A DNA stretch of 64,000 nucleotides, taken from NCBI GenBank assembly GCA_964589935.1, contig CAZPVD010000014.1, positions 29,283 through 93,282 on the forward strand, written 5' to 3'. The number at the start of each line of letters is the position of its first letter. Positions within the stretch are counted from its first letter, which is position 1. Below, piece by piece: positions 33,116 through 40,784 of the stretch. The notes beneath the pieces were generated by a model. That model was not told the DNA's origin, did not search any database, and saw only the letters and a list, made by a program, of their open reading frames with translations. This stretch comes from VHCN01 sp964589935. Lineage in GTDB: Bacteria > Verrucomicrobiota > Verrucomicrobiia > Limisphaerales > VHCN01. A program made the position numbers and the translations under genes.

Positions 33116-33979
33116 TCAGCCCACCTCCGGCGCGGCGATGCCGAAGATCATTTCCGGCCGGCCCGGATGGGAATTTTCACCGAGGAACATCCGCGTGAGC
33201 GTGCGTTGCGGCATGAAGCCGAGCCGTTGCGCAAGTTCAACCGCGTCGGCATTCGGGTCCGGGATGTCCCAGAAGATTCTGCGGGCAGCAACCGGCTTGA
33301 CGATGGTTTTGATGAGCGCTCCCGCAGCCGGGATGGTTTCCGCGACGACGGGGCCGAGATAAACAGCCTGCATCCCTTTTCGAACGAAAGCGAATCCGAT
33401 GACGCGGCCCTTTGGCGATTCATGCACGAGCATCCGCGAAACATCCCAGCGCAGCCGCGCCAGCCGGTGTCCGCGCGCAACGCCGAATGCAGGCACGTCG
33501 AGTTGTGCGAGCGCCGCGGCGTCCTTGTCTTGGACAGTGCGCACGCGGTAGCGGATGGGTATGTGCGGCAGATTCACTCGCCTCGTTTCCCAGCGTCGAA
33601 GCGTCCACTCGGGCTTGAAGCCGAGCTTCTCATAGACGGGCTGCCCCATCGGCGTGGCGTCGAGCTTGATGCACGCGATGCGTTTGGTCTTGAGATAGCT
33701 GAGCGCGCGCTCCATCAGCGCGCGGCCGATCCCTTTGCCGCGATGGTCCGGATGCACGAGCATCATGCCGATCCACGCGAGGTCGGTGCCGTAGGTCGTC
33801 GTCGTGACCGCGCCCACGACTGCGCCGTCACGCTCGGCGACGAAGCAGCCTTCCGGCTCCATCGCGAGGAAACGCCGCCAGTCGTCGAGCGTCTGGTTCC
33901 ATTGTGCCAGCTCGCGCAGCCGGTCGGCGAAACCGAGGTCCGCCTTGGTCATCACGCGCAGCTTCAGCGGGGAACTCAT
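33116..33979 (-). CDS. Double GNAT acetyltransferase
   Basis: About 287 residues from the ATG at 33979 (MSSPLKLRVMTKADLGFADRL). The N-terminal GNAT domain has the acetyl-CoA loop VHPDHRGKGIGRALMERAL and IKLDATPMGQPVYEKLGFKPEW. From about residue 150 a second, diverged GNAT-like domain follows, with RLRWDVSRMLVHESPKGRVIGFAFVRKGMQAVYLGPVVAE, matching the C-terminal Acetyltransf_18 type. The substrate is unknown; tandem GNATs of this type include metabolite and antibiotic acetyltransferases. Confidence 0.82.
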   Translation of the reverse strand: MSSPLKLRVMTKADLGFADRLRELAQWNQTLDDWRRFLAMEPEGCFVAERDGAVVGAVTTTTYGTDLAWIGMMLVHPDHRGKGIGRALMERALSYLKTKRIACIKLDATPMGQPVYEKLGFKPEWTLRRWETRRVNLPHIPIRYRVRTVQDKDAAALAQLDVPAFGVARGHRLARLRWDVSRMLVHESPKGRVIGFAFVRKGMQAVYLGPVVAETIPAAGALIKTIVKPVAARRIFWDIPDPNADAVELAQRLGFMPQRTLTRMFLGENSHPGRPEMIFGIAAPEVG

Positions 33980-34101
33980 GCCCGTTGAATAGCGGCGAAG
34001 GCCGGCGCGCGGCAAATCAATTTCCGCCGTGGCTCCCGGTGGACGCCTCGCTGCCTTGACACGACCGCGGTGTTTGCGTTCACTCTGCCCCTCTACTTTT
34101 T

Positions 34102-36261
34102 ATGGCCGAGCCGAAAGAAAACGTGTTGATGGAAAAAATCGTGTCGCTGTGCAAGCGGCGCGGCTTCATTTTCCAGTCGTCGGAGATTTACGGCGGCATC
34201 AACGGCTTTTGGGACTACGGCCCGCTCGGCGCGGAGCTCAAGCGCAACGTGAAGGAGAGCTGGTGGCGGCACATCGTCCACAACCGCGACGACGTTGCCG
34301 GCCTCGAAGCCACCATCATCATGCACCCGAAAATTTGGGAGGCATCGGGTCACGTCGCGACGTTTGCCGATCTCATGGTGGAGTGCAAAGTCACAAAAAA
34401 GCGCTTTCGAGCCGATCAAATCGAACCACAGAGCGGCACCCTGATTAAGTTCACAGGAGCAGTTCCGAAAGCTTTCGTAGAAAAGCTGCGCGATACTGTG
34501 CGAACGCACGACTCCGCTTCGGAATATGTCGGTCCACCTCCTGCCTCGCCAGAGGTGATCGAAACAGCAGTCGCCAAGCAACTTGGATTCGATTGGGAAA
34601 ATGAACTGAGGCGCAAATCACAAAAAGGCAAGAAGAGCGATCTTGATGTGCATCTCATCAATAGAATGATGAAGTCCAACGATATGCTTGTCCCTGATCT
34701 TCTCGGTGCGCCACCAGCTTCTGATGTTTCTGTGAGCGCGGAGCAATACGCAAAAAGACGAGAAAAAATTCTGACCCTTTTGACTAATTTACTCACTAAT
34801 ACTGCACGGAACAAGACCATGAAAACTAATTTTACGGTCTTGTTAGCGCCTGGTAAACCGCCAGAAAGTGCGCGAAAGGTCGCCGCCCTCTTTTACGAAC
34901 AAAGGGGAATCAAGGATCCTTTTTTGCTCGGTGAGACTGTTGTCGGGCAAGTTAAGGATGCAGTTTCTCATAATCCGGACAATGGAGCTGAGCTTACCGA
35001 ACCACAGCCATTCAATTTGATGTTCAAAACTCGTGTTGGCCCGGTCGATAACCCTAAATCTAAAGAGGGCGTCGCTTACCTCCGCCCGGAAACCGCGCAA
35101 GCCATCTTTGCGCAGTTCAAGAACGTGCTCGACAGCTCACGGCAGAAAATGCCGTTCGGCATCGGGCAGGTCGGCAAGGCGTTCCGCAACGAGGTCACGC
35201 CGCGCAACTACACGTTCCGCTCGCGCGAGTTCGAGCAGATGGAGTTGGAGTATTTCATCCGGCCCGACGAGGCGACCGAGGTGCTGCACGGCTCGGTGGC
35301 GACCGCTCCCGCTGAGGGGCATCCCGGCGAACCGCAGCCGAACTGGGGCTGGCAGGCCTGGCATCGGTATTGGGTCGAGGAACGCGTGAAGTTTTACGAA
35401 GGCATCGGCCTGTCGCGAGAAACGCTCGGTTTTCATGTCCAGACGCCGGCTGAACTCGCGCACTACGCCCGTGCCTGCACGGACATCCTGTTCAAGTTTC
35501 CGTTCAGCAAGCGTGACGAGAACGGCGAGCTTCAAGGCGAGGAGTTGGAAGGCATCGCCGCGCGCGGCGACTTCGATTTAAGCCAGCACGAAAAGTTCTC
35601 CGGCAAACCCATGAGCGTCTTTGAGGACGAAGTCCGCGCCGCTTGGGCAAAACTCGCGGAGGAGAAAAAGACGGAAATGCTGGATGATTTCGTTGAGGCG
35701 AAAACCCGCGTGTTCATCGAAAAGAAGAACATGCCCCCCGCCGACGCGGCTGAAGCGGCGCGGCAAGAGGCGCAGGTTTTCTTCGACCGCCTTTCCAAAG
35801 GCCAATACATCCCGCACGTCATCGAGCCGTCCGCAGGCGTGGATCGGCTCATCCTCGCGCTGATCGCGAACGCGTATTTCGAGGAGACGACGACGGACGA
35901 GAAGGGCAAGACCGAGACGCGCGTGGTGATGAAGTTCCACCCGCGCATCGCGCCGGTCAAGGTGGGCGTGTTCCCGCTGCTCAAGAACCGGCCCGAGCTG
36001 GTGAAGAAGGCGGCCGAGGTGCGCGACCTTTTGCGGCCGCACATGACGGTGTTTTACGATGAGGCCGGCTCGATTGGACGGCGTTACGCGCGGCAGGACG
36101 AAGCGGGCACGCCGTTCGGGGTGACAATAGACTTTGACACGCTCGGCGAGAAGGGCGACGAGTTGAAGGACACCGTGACCTTGCGCGACCGTGACACGCA
36201 GAAACAGGAACGGGTGAAGATCAGTGAACTGGTTTCCAAGCTTGTCCCTCTTATCCGCTGA
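34102..36261 (+). CDS. glyS: Glycyl-tRNA synthetase (single-chain class II type) with a large atypical insert
   Basis: A 719-residue enzyme, much longer than the about 450-520 residues usual for bacterial single-chain GlyRS. Normal landmarks are FIFQSSEIYGGINGFWDYGPLGAELK (motif 1), YLRPETAQAIF, GIGQVGKAFRNEVTPRNYTFRSREFEQMELEYF (motif 2), HVIEPSAGVDRL (motif 3) and the anticodon domain (KVGVFPLL...). Residues about 108-297 replace the short zinc-binding region, whose second Cys pair is missing. The DNA of that part is AT-rich. It charges tRNA-Gly and is presumably essential, so the insert is tolerated. Its stop overlaps the next ATG. Confidence 0.93.
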   Translation: MAEPKENVLMEKIVSLCKRRGFIFQSSEIYGGINGFWDYGPLGAELKRNVKESWWRHIVHNRDDVAGLEATIIMHPKIWEASGHVATFADLMVECKVTKKRFRADQIEPQSGTLIKFTGAVPKAFVEKLRDTVRTHDSASEYVGPPPASPEVIETAVAKQLGFDWENELRRKSQKGKKSDLDVHLINRMMKSNDMLVPDLLGAPPASDVSVSAEQYAKRREKILTLLTNLLTNTARNKTMKTNFTVLLAPGKPPESARKVAALFYEQRGIKDPFLLGETVVGQVKDAVSHNPDNGAELTEPQPFNLMFKTRVGPVDNPKSKEGVAYLRPETAQAIFAQFKNVLDSSRQKMPFGIGQVGKAFRNEVTPRNYTFRSREFEQMELEYFIRPDEATEVLHGSVATAPAEGHPGEPQPNWGWQAWHRYWVEERVKFYEGIGLSRETLGFHVQTPAELAHYARACTDILFKFPFSKRDENGELQGEELEGIAARGDFDLSQHEKFSGKPMSVFEDEVRAAWAKLAEEKKTEMLDDFVEAKTRVFIEKKNMPPADAAEAARQEAQVFFDRLSKGQYIPHVIEPSAGVDRLILALIANAYFEETTTDEKGKTETRVVMKFHPRIAPVKVGVFPLLKNRPELVKKAAEVRDLLRPHMTVFYDEAGSIGRRYARQDEAGTPFGVTIDFDTLGEKGDELKDTVTLRDRDTQKQERVKISELVSKLVPLIR
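34390..35070 (+). other. AT-rich, codon-atypical segment inside the glycyl-tRNA synthetase gene
   Basis: Two 60-base lines counted by hand give 24 G+C (34621-34680) and 20 G+C (34741-34800), against 40 for 35161-35220 in the same gene. The segment covers the roughly 190-residue insert plus conserved GlyRS residues just after it (LTEPQPFNLMFKTRVGPVDNPKSKEGV). The reading frame is kept throughout. It looks like an imported or replaced block, not a simple expansion. Confidence 0.75.
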
Positions 36262-36764
36262 TGGCTGGCGACGTTGACATCATCGAGAAAAGGGCGCCCG
36301 CGCTCACCGCGATCATCACCTTCAAGATCGGCAAGGGGCTGCTGTTCGCGCTGTTGGCAATAGGATTCTGGGCGCTGTCGGACAACGACCTGCCGTGGGA
36401 ATACAATCACCTGTTGCAGACGTTCCACATTGACGGGAAGCGGAAATTTTACATGGACCTTGCGGCCAAAATCGCACGCGTCAAGGAGACGGACGTGCTT
36501 TGGGTGGCCGCTTTCACATTGGTTTACGGCCTCAATTCGCTCGTCGAAGGCATCGGGCTGGCGTTCCGTCAGGGCTGGGCCGGTTGGCTGTGCATCGCCG
36601 AGTCGGCGATTTTTCTCCCGGCGGAGGCGCTCGAGCTGGCCCGCAGTTTTTCCCTTCCAGTGCTTCTGGTTCTCTTGGTGAACATCTTCATCGTCGTGTA
36701 TTTGTTCCAAAATCGGAACCGCCTGTTCCACCACATTCATTTCCGCCATCGCCACGCGCAGTGA
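36261..36764 (+). CDS. DUF2127-type integral membrane protein
   Basis: A 167-residue protein with four predicted membrane helices (about 16-40, 80-100, 106-125, 130-150). It begins with IIEKRAPALTAIITFKIGKGLLF and carries TLVYGLNSLVEGIGLAFRQGWAGWL, typical of DUF2127. Function is unknown for the family. The start shares a base with the GlyRS stop (TGATG), so it is probably translated from the same mRNA, but a functional link is unlikely. Confidence 0.75.
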   Translation: MAGDVDIIEKRAPALTAIITFKIGKGLLFALLAIGFWALSDNDLPWEYNHLLQTFHIDGKRKFYMDLAAKIARVKETDVLWVAAFTLVYGLNSLVEGIGLAFRQGWAGWLCIAESAIFLPAEALELARSFSLPVLLVLLVNIFIVVYLFQNRNRLFHHIHFRHRHAQ

Positions 36765-36844
36765 CGGAAGCGCGGGAGAATTTGGCGTCGCATTGAGTTC
36801 CGCGCTGTTCAAATCCCGCATCGTCTGCTAGCTTGCGGAGACAC

Positions 36845-37843
36845 ATGAGCAAGCCCGCCAAGATTTCCTATGGCCTAATGGCGCTGACGTTGCTGCTCGT
36901 GGGAGTCTTGCACCTGGCCTTGCCGTTTCTCACGGTGTTGTTTTCCTTTTTCGCGCTTCAAAGGATGCAGTTCTTCGGCAGGAAATGGATCGCCGTCACG
37001 CTCTACTTGGTGCTCGTGATGGTGTTTTTCTACTGCCTGGTTTTTTTTGTGAACCGCGCTGTCGTCGCGTTCCCGGACATCCTCGACAACCTGATGCCGC
37101 TCGCCCTCAAGACGGCCAAGGAATATCACATCAACCTTCCGTTCACCGACACGGACAGCCTCAAGGCCGTCGTGCTCAAGACGGTGCAGGAAGACTGGTT
37201 TGATCTCGGCAACTATGCCAGAAACGCCACGCGCCAGCTCGCGTTCCTCCTTCTTGGCATCGTCGTTTCCGTGAGCCTGTTCCTCAACAGCAAGGTGGAC
37301 CTCGCGCGCGAGACGCATTTCGTGAAGAACAACCTCTACTCGCTCACCACGGACGAGATGACGCTGCGGTTCCGCACGTTTTACCAGAGCTTCGCGACCG
37401 TGATGGGCGCGCAGATTGCCATCTCCACCATCAACACCGCGCTCACCGCGATTTTTCTCATGTCGGCGCAGATGCCGTATCCGCGCTTTCTTATCATCAT
37501 CACGTTCTGCTGCGGCCTGCTGCCGATCATCGGCAACGTCATCAGCAATTCCTTCATTGTCAGCGTTGCCATGACCGTCTCGTGGAAGCTCGCCCTCGTC
37601 TCGCTCGTCTTCCTCGTCGTCATGCACAAGCTCGGTTATTTCCTCAACAGCAAGATCGTCGGAGAACGCACCCAGACCCCGATGTGGCTCACGCTCGTCG
37701 GCTTCATCGTGGGCGAACGCCTCATGGGCATACCAGGCATGATCCTCGCCCCCGTTGTGCTGCACTACATCAAGGTCGAGGCCACCAAGCGCGAGGTCTT
37801 CGAGGTCCGCAGGCCGGAGAAGGAGCCTGAGTCGGTGTTCTGA
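36845..37843 (+). CDS. AI-2E family (TqsA/PerM-like) membrane transporter
   Basis: A 332-residue inner-membrane protein, from ATG 36845. Helices are at the N-terminus (two close together), near 65 and 150, and in the C-terminal half. The family signature lies in YPRFLIIITFCCGLLPIIGNVISNSFIV and HKLGYFLNSKIVGERTQTPMWLTLVGFIVGERLMGIPGMILAPVVLHYIKVE. Members export various small molecules or ions; AI-2 transport is shown for only a few. The substrate here is unknown. Confidence 0.85.
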   Translation: MSKPAKISYGLMALTLLLVGVLHLALPFLTVLFSFFALQRMQFFGRKWIAVTLYLVLVMVFFYCLVFFVNRAVVAFPDILDNLMPLALKTAKEYHINLPFTDTDSLKAVVLKTVQEDWFDLGNYARNATRQLAFLLLGIVVSVSLFLNSKVDLARETHFVKNNLYSLTTDEMTLRFRTFYQSFATVMGAQIAISTINTALTAIFLMSAQMPYPRFLIIITFCCGLLPIIGNVISNSFIVSVAMTVSWKLALVSLVFLVVMHKLGYFLNSKIVGERTQTPMWLTLVGFIVGERLMGIPGMILAPVVLHYIKVEATKREVFEVRRPEKEPESVF

Positions 37844-37929
37844 CGTTTGTCCGCCCGCGTTCTCATCGAACCCCGTTCGCGCCCTCAAAACTGTTTTTCA
37901 AAGCCGCGCCCGCCTGTCATCCTCGCCCC

Positions 37930-38691
37930 GTGACGACTGCCGAAGCCCTGCGATTGCTGGAACAATTCCGCGCTGGACGCGCATCGCGCGACGCCGTGCT
38001 CCGCGCCTTCCAGCGTGCGCCGCTCGCGGACCTCGGCTTCGCGCAGGTGGACACCCACCGCGCGTTGCGCAAGGGCTTCCCCGAAGTCATTTTCGGTTCC
38101 GGCAAGTCGCCGCAGCAAGTCGTGAAGATCGCCGCCCAGCTCGTCGCGCGCGAGCAGCACGTTCTCGTCACGCGAATCGGCGTCGAACATTTCCGCGCGC
38201 TGCGCCGGAAGTTCAAACACGCCGTCCACCACGAACTCGCGCGCTGCGTCACCATCGAGAAAAAGCCCACGCCCAAGCGCCCCGGCGCCATCGCCGTGCT
38301 CTGCGCCGGCACCAGCGACATTCCCGTCGCCGAGGAAGCCGCCGTCACCGCCGACATCATGGGCAACCGCGTCGAGCGCCTCTTCGATGTCGGCGTCGCG
38401 GGCTTGCATCGCCTGCTGCGCCGACTTGATGTGATTCAGTCAGCGAACGTCGTCATCGCCGTCGCGGGCATGGAAGGCGCGCTGCCGAGCGTCGTCGCCG
38501 GCCTCGTCTCGCGTCCCGTCATCGCCGTGCCCACGAGCGTCGGCTACGGCGCGAACCTCGGCGGCCTCACGACGCTGCTCGCCATGCTCAACAGTTGCGG
38601 CAGCGGCGTGACCGTGGTGAACATTGACAACGGCTTCGGCGCCGGCTACGCCGCGAGCCAGATGAACGCGCTCTGTAGTGGTGGTCTGTGA
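37930..38691 (+). CDS. larB: Nickel-pincer cofactor biosynthesis carboxylase/hydrolase LarB
   Basis: A 253-residue protein starting with GTG. The C-terminal half is PurE/AIR-carboxylase-like: AIAVLCAGTSDIPVAEEAAVTADIMGNRVERLFDVGVAGLHRLL, then VVIAVAGMEGALPSVVAGL and PTSVGYGANLGGLTTLLAMLNSC. LarB carboxylates and hydrolyses nicotinic acid adenine dinucleotide, the first step of the nickel-pincer cofactor of lactate racemase and related enzymes. The last codons (ALCSGGL and stop) coincide with a palindromic repeat copy. larC follows after one small ORF; larA and larE are absent. Confidence 0.92.
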   Translation: MTTAEALRLLEQFRAGRASRDAVLRAFQRAPLADLGFAQVDTHRALRKGFPEVIFGSGKSPQQVVKIAAQLVAREQHVLVTRIGVEHFRALRRKFKHAVHHELARCVTIEKKPTPKRPGAIAVLCAGTSDIPVAEEAAVTADIMGNRVERLFDVGVAGLHRLLRRLDVIQSANVVIAVAGMEGALPSVVAGLVSRPVIAVPTSVGYGANLGGLTTLLAMLNSCGSGVTVVNIDNGFGAGYAASQMNALCSGGL

Positions 38692-38696
38692 CCGAC
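38674..38696. repeat. Palindromic repeat copy overlapping the 3' end of larB
   Basis: TGTAGTGGTGGTCTGTGACCGAC matches the reverse complement of the element at 41937-41960 (TGTAGCGGCGGTCTGTGACC...), with about 20 of 24 bases shared. It supplies the last codons and the stop of larB and the GTG of the next ORF. Confidence 0.7.
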
Positions 38697-39095
38697 AGTG
38701 AATTTGTTCTCATGCGAACAGAACAGAAGCAAAGAATCGGAATTATTGCCCTGATCTACTGCTTGCTCTGGCTTCTTACTGCGGCCTTTGCGCCATCGAG
38801 CGTGGATCGAGCGTTTGATCAGGCTTACGCGGTTGGTGAGGACATGGAATCCAAGCCGGTGCCGATCGTGCGTCTGCGCAACGTAAACCTGCGCGATCCG
38901 TATCACGAATCCTCAACTGCTCCACAGAGCCCGTGGCGATGTCGTTCCAATGGACTCGCTGTCGCACCATTTGTTGTTGTCGATGAAGCCGGAGCACAGT
39001 GGGCAGGGATGGCTGGAATAGGTGGACGAAGACTGGTTTTCTGGTTCTTTGGTTGGAGTCATCCTGTATGGCTAAAGGTTTATTGGCTTTCATGA
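38688..39095 (+). CDS. Hypothetical membrane-anchored protein between larB and larC
   Basis: A 135-residue ORF starting at a GTG that overlaps the larB stop (GTGA). One N-terminal membrane helix (IGIIALIYCLLWLLTAAFA) is followed by a polar region and a Trp-rich end (VFWFFGWSHPVWLKVYWLS). I recognise no family. A 60-base line inside it has 23 G+C, well below its neighbours, and codon use looks foreign. It could be a late insertion into a larBC operon behind the palindromic repeat. It may be a genuine small gene or chance ORF. Confidence 0.4.
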   Translation: MTDSEFVLMRTEQKQRIGIIALIYCLLWLLTAAFAPSSVDRAFDQAYAVGEDMESKPVPIVRLRNVNLRDPYHESSTAPQSPWRCRSNGLAVAPFVVVDEAGAQWAGMAGIGGRRLVFWFFGWSHPVWLKVYWLS

Positions 39096-39108
39096 AGGTG
39101 TGGTTCGA

Positions 39109-40425
39109 ATGAAGACACTATATCTGGACATCTTCAGCGGCCTCAGCGGCGACATGTTCATCGGCGCGGCGCTCGATCTCGGCGTCGAGCTGCCCCAGCT
39201 CGAATACGAACTCGCCAAGCTCGACCTCGATGGCTACCAGCTCCGCGCCGCGCGCAAACAAAAGTGCGCCATCGAGGGCGTGAAGTTCGACGTGTTGCTC
39301 AGCGAAGCCCACGAGCACGAACACACCCACGCCGACGGCCCAACGCATTCGCACGGGCCATGCGATCACGAACACAGCCGCACCTTTGCCGGCATCCGCG
39401 CGCTCATCCAACGCAGCAAACTCTCCGATTGGGTGAAGGAGAAGTCCATCGCCACGTTTCGGCGCATCGCTGTCGCGGAGGGGAAGATTCACGGGCATCC
39501 GCCGGAGGAAGTCCACTTCCACGAGGTCGGCGCGGTGGATTCCGTCGTGGACATCGTGGGCGCGTGCGTCGCACTGGAGCTGCTCGGCCGTCCGCGCGTG
39601 CTCGCCGGGCCGGTCGTTGAGGGCACAGGTTTTATCAAATGCGCGCACGGGCGCTTCCCGCTGCCCGCGCCGGCCACACTGGAGATTCTCGGCGCGCGCG
39701 GCGTCGCCATTTCGCAATGCGACGAGCCGTCCGAACTGCTCACCCCGACGGGTGCGGCGCTGCTCGCGGAGTTTGCGGAAAGTTTTGGCCCGCTCGCCGG
39801 CGTCATTGCCGAGCGCGTCGGTTACGGACTCGGCACGCGCGACAACAAGACGCGGCCCAACGTCGTCCGCGCGGTGCTGGGGGAAGTTCAAAATTCAAAG
39901 TTCGCAGTTCAAGGTCAGTCCGCGACGGTCGCCGCAGTGGCTTCTCCCGCAGAACGCACTCACGATTGGGAAACCGACACCATCGCCGTGCTGGAGACGA
40001 ACCTCGACGACATCAACGCCGAGCTGCTCGGCCACTTCCTCGAGGTCGCGCTCGCGGCGGGCGCGCTCGACGCCTTCCACACCGCGATCCAGATGAAAAA
40101 GAACCGCCCCGGCGTGCTGCTTACCGTGCTGTGCGCGGCGGACGACGCCGACAAGTTCAGCGAGCTGATGCTGCGCGAGACGAGCGCGTTTGGCGTGCGG
40201 CGGACGTTTGCCGAGCGGCGCAAGTTGCAGCGCGAACTGGTGAAGGTGCAGACCGCGTTTGGCGAAGTGACCGTCAAGCTGGGCCGGCTCGACGGCCGGG
40301 TGGTGCAGGCCGCGCCCGAATTTGAGTCCTGCAAGGCCGCGGCGGCGGCGGCGGGCGTCCCGGTGCGGCAGGTCTATGCCGCGGCACTCCAGGCGGCAAA
40401 GGTCCAGCCACCGGAAGCGGTCTGA
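39109..40425 (+). CDS. larC: Nickel insertion protein LarC
   Basis: A 438-residue full-length LarC from the ATG at 39109, with no frameshift between the N- and C-terminal parts (the Lactobacillus gene needs one). Landmarks are MKTLYLDIFSGLSGDMFIGAALDLG, HFHEVGAVDSVVDIVGACVALELLG, and ETNLDDINAELLGHFLEVALAAGALDAFHTAIQMKKNRPG. A His-rich stretch (HEHEHTHADGPTHSHGPCDHEH, about 64-85) probably binds nickel. LarC inserts Ni into the pincer cofactor using CTP. Residues about 259-271 (GEVQNSKFAVQGQ) are written by the heptanucleotide repeat. Confidence 0.92.
   Translation: MKTLYLDIFSGLSGDMFIGAALDLGVELPQLEYELAKLDLDGYQLRAARKQKCAIEGVKFDVLLSEAHEHEHTHADGPTHSHGPCDHEHSRTFAGIRALIQRSKLSDWVKEKSIATFRRIAVAEGKIHGHPPEEVHFHEVGAVDSVVDIVGACVALELLGRPRVLAGPVVEGTGFIKCAHGRFPLPAPATLEILGARGVAISQCDEPSELLTPTGAALLAEFAESFGPLAGVIAERVGYGLGTRDNKTRPNVVRAVLGEVQNSKFAVQGQSATVAAVASPAERTHDWETDTIAVLETNLDDINAELLGHFLEVALAAGALDAFHTAIQMKKNRPGVLLTVLCAADDADKFSELMLRETSAFGVRRTFAERRKLQRELVKVQTAFGEVTVKLGRLDGRVVQAAPEFESCKAAAAAAGVPVRQVYAAALQAAKVQPPEAV
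39883..39916. repeat. Heptanucleotide repeat cluster inside larC
   Basis: GAAGTTCAAAATTCAAAGTTCGCAGTTCAAGGTCAG contains four TTCAAAG-like units, in frame, encoding a VQNSKFAVQG peptide. It lies between the two halves of LarC. Confidence 0.75.
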
Positions 40426-40710
40426 AGCTGGGGAGAAGTGGTCTGAGGCTGAAGATTTTGAATGTTCGGAGGTCAACAAGGCCTCGTCGGATGAAGGAGT
40501 TATACCTTCGGCAGTCCATCAGCCGTCTTCGGCAGCAGAAAATCCGATTTCGGCCGTCTGACAGCGGTCTTCGGCCCACGAAGACGCCTTCCCGACTGCC
40601 GAAGATGGCTTTCCGACTGCCGAAGACTCCTTCCCGACAGCCGAAGATGGCTTCCCGACTGCCGAAGACGCCTTCCCGACTGCCGAAGATGGCTTTTTTG
40701 CCACGGAAGA
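40414..40710. repeat. 21-bp-period minisatellite region
   Basis: From about 40580 to 40695 the 21-bp unit GAAGACGCCTTCCCGACTGCC occurs about five times with small changes. A separate pair of 21-bp units lies at 40414-40455 (GAAGCGGTCTGAAGCTGGGGA and GAAGTGGTCTGAGGCTGAAGA), the first overlapping the larC stop. Reading frames through the array lack a start codon or recognisable protein. Together with the terminator at 40731 this accounts for the 359-bp gap between larC and the SGNH hydrolase. Confidence 0.8.
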
Positions 40711-40730
40711 TCGCTTTCTGGCTGCCGATC

Positions 40731-40765
40731 AAAAGAAAACGGCGGCCCGCTCACGCAGGCCGCCG
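40731..40765 (-). terminator. Rho-independent terminator after the SGNH hydrolase gene
   Basis: CGGCGGCC (40740-40747) and GGCCGCCG (40758-40765) form an 8-bp GC stem with a 10-nt loop. On the minus strand it is followed by GTTTTCTTTT. It lies 20 bp past the stop codon of the gene at 40785-41525. Confidence 0.85.
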
Positions 40766-40784
40766 GGTGGAAGACGTTTGCTGG

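Noticed and set aside
34400..35000. Intein in the glycyl-tRNA synthetase
   Set aside because: No Cys/Ser at a plausible start, no His-Asn plus Cys/Ser/Thr at the end (SHN is followed by Pro), and no splicing blocks.
40578..40700. CRISPR array
   Set aside because: The 21-bp units are contiguous, without spacers, and no cas gene is present.
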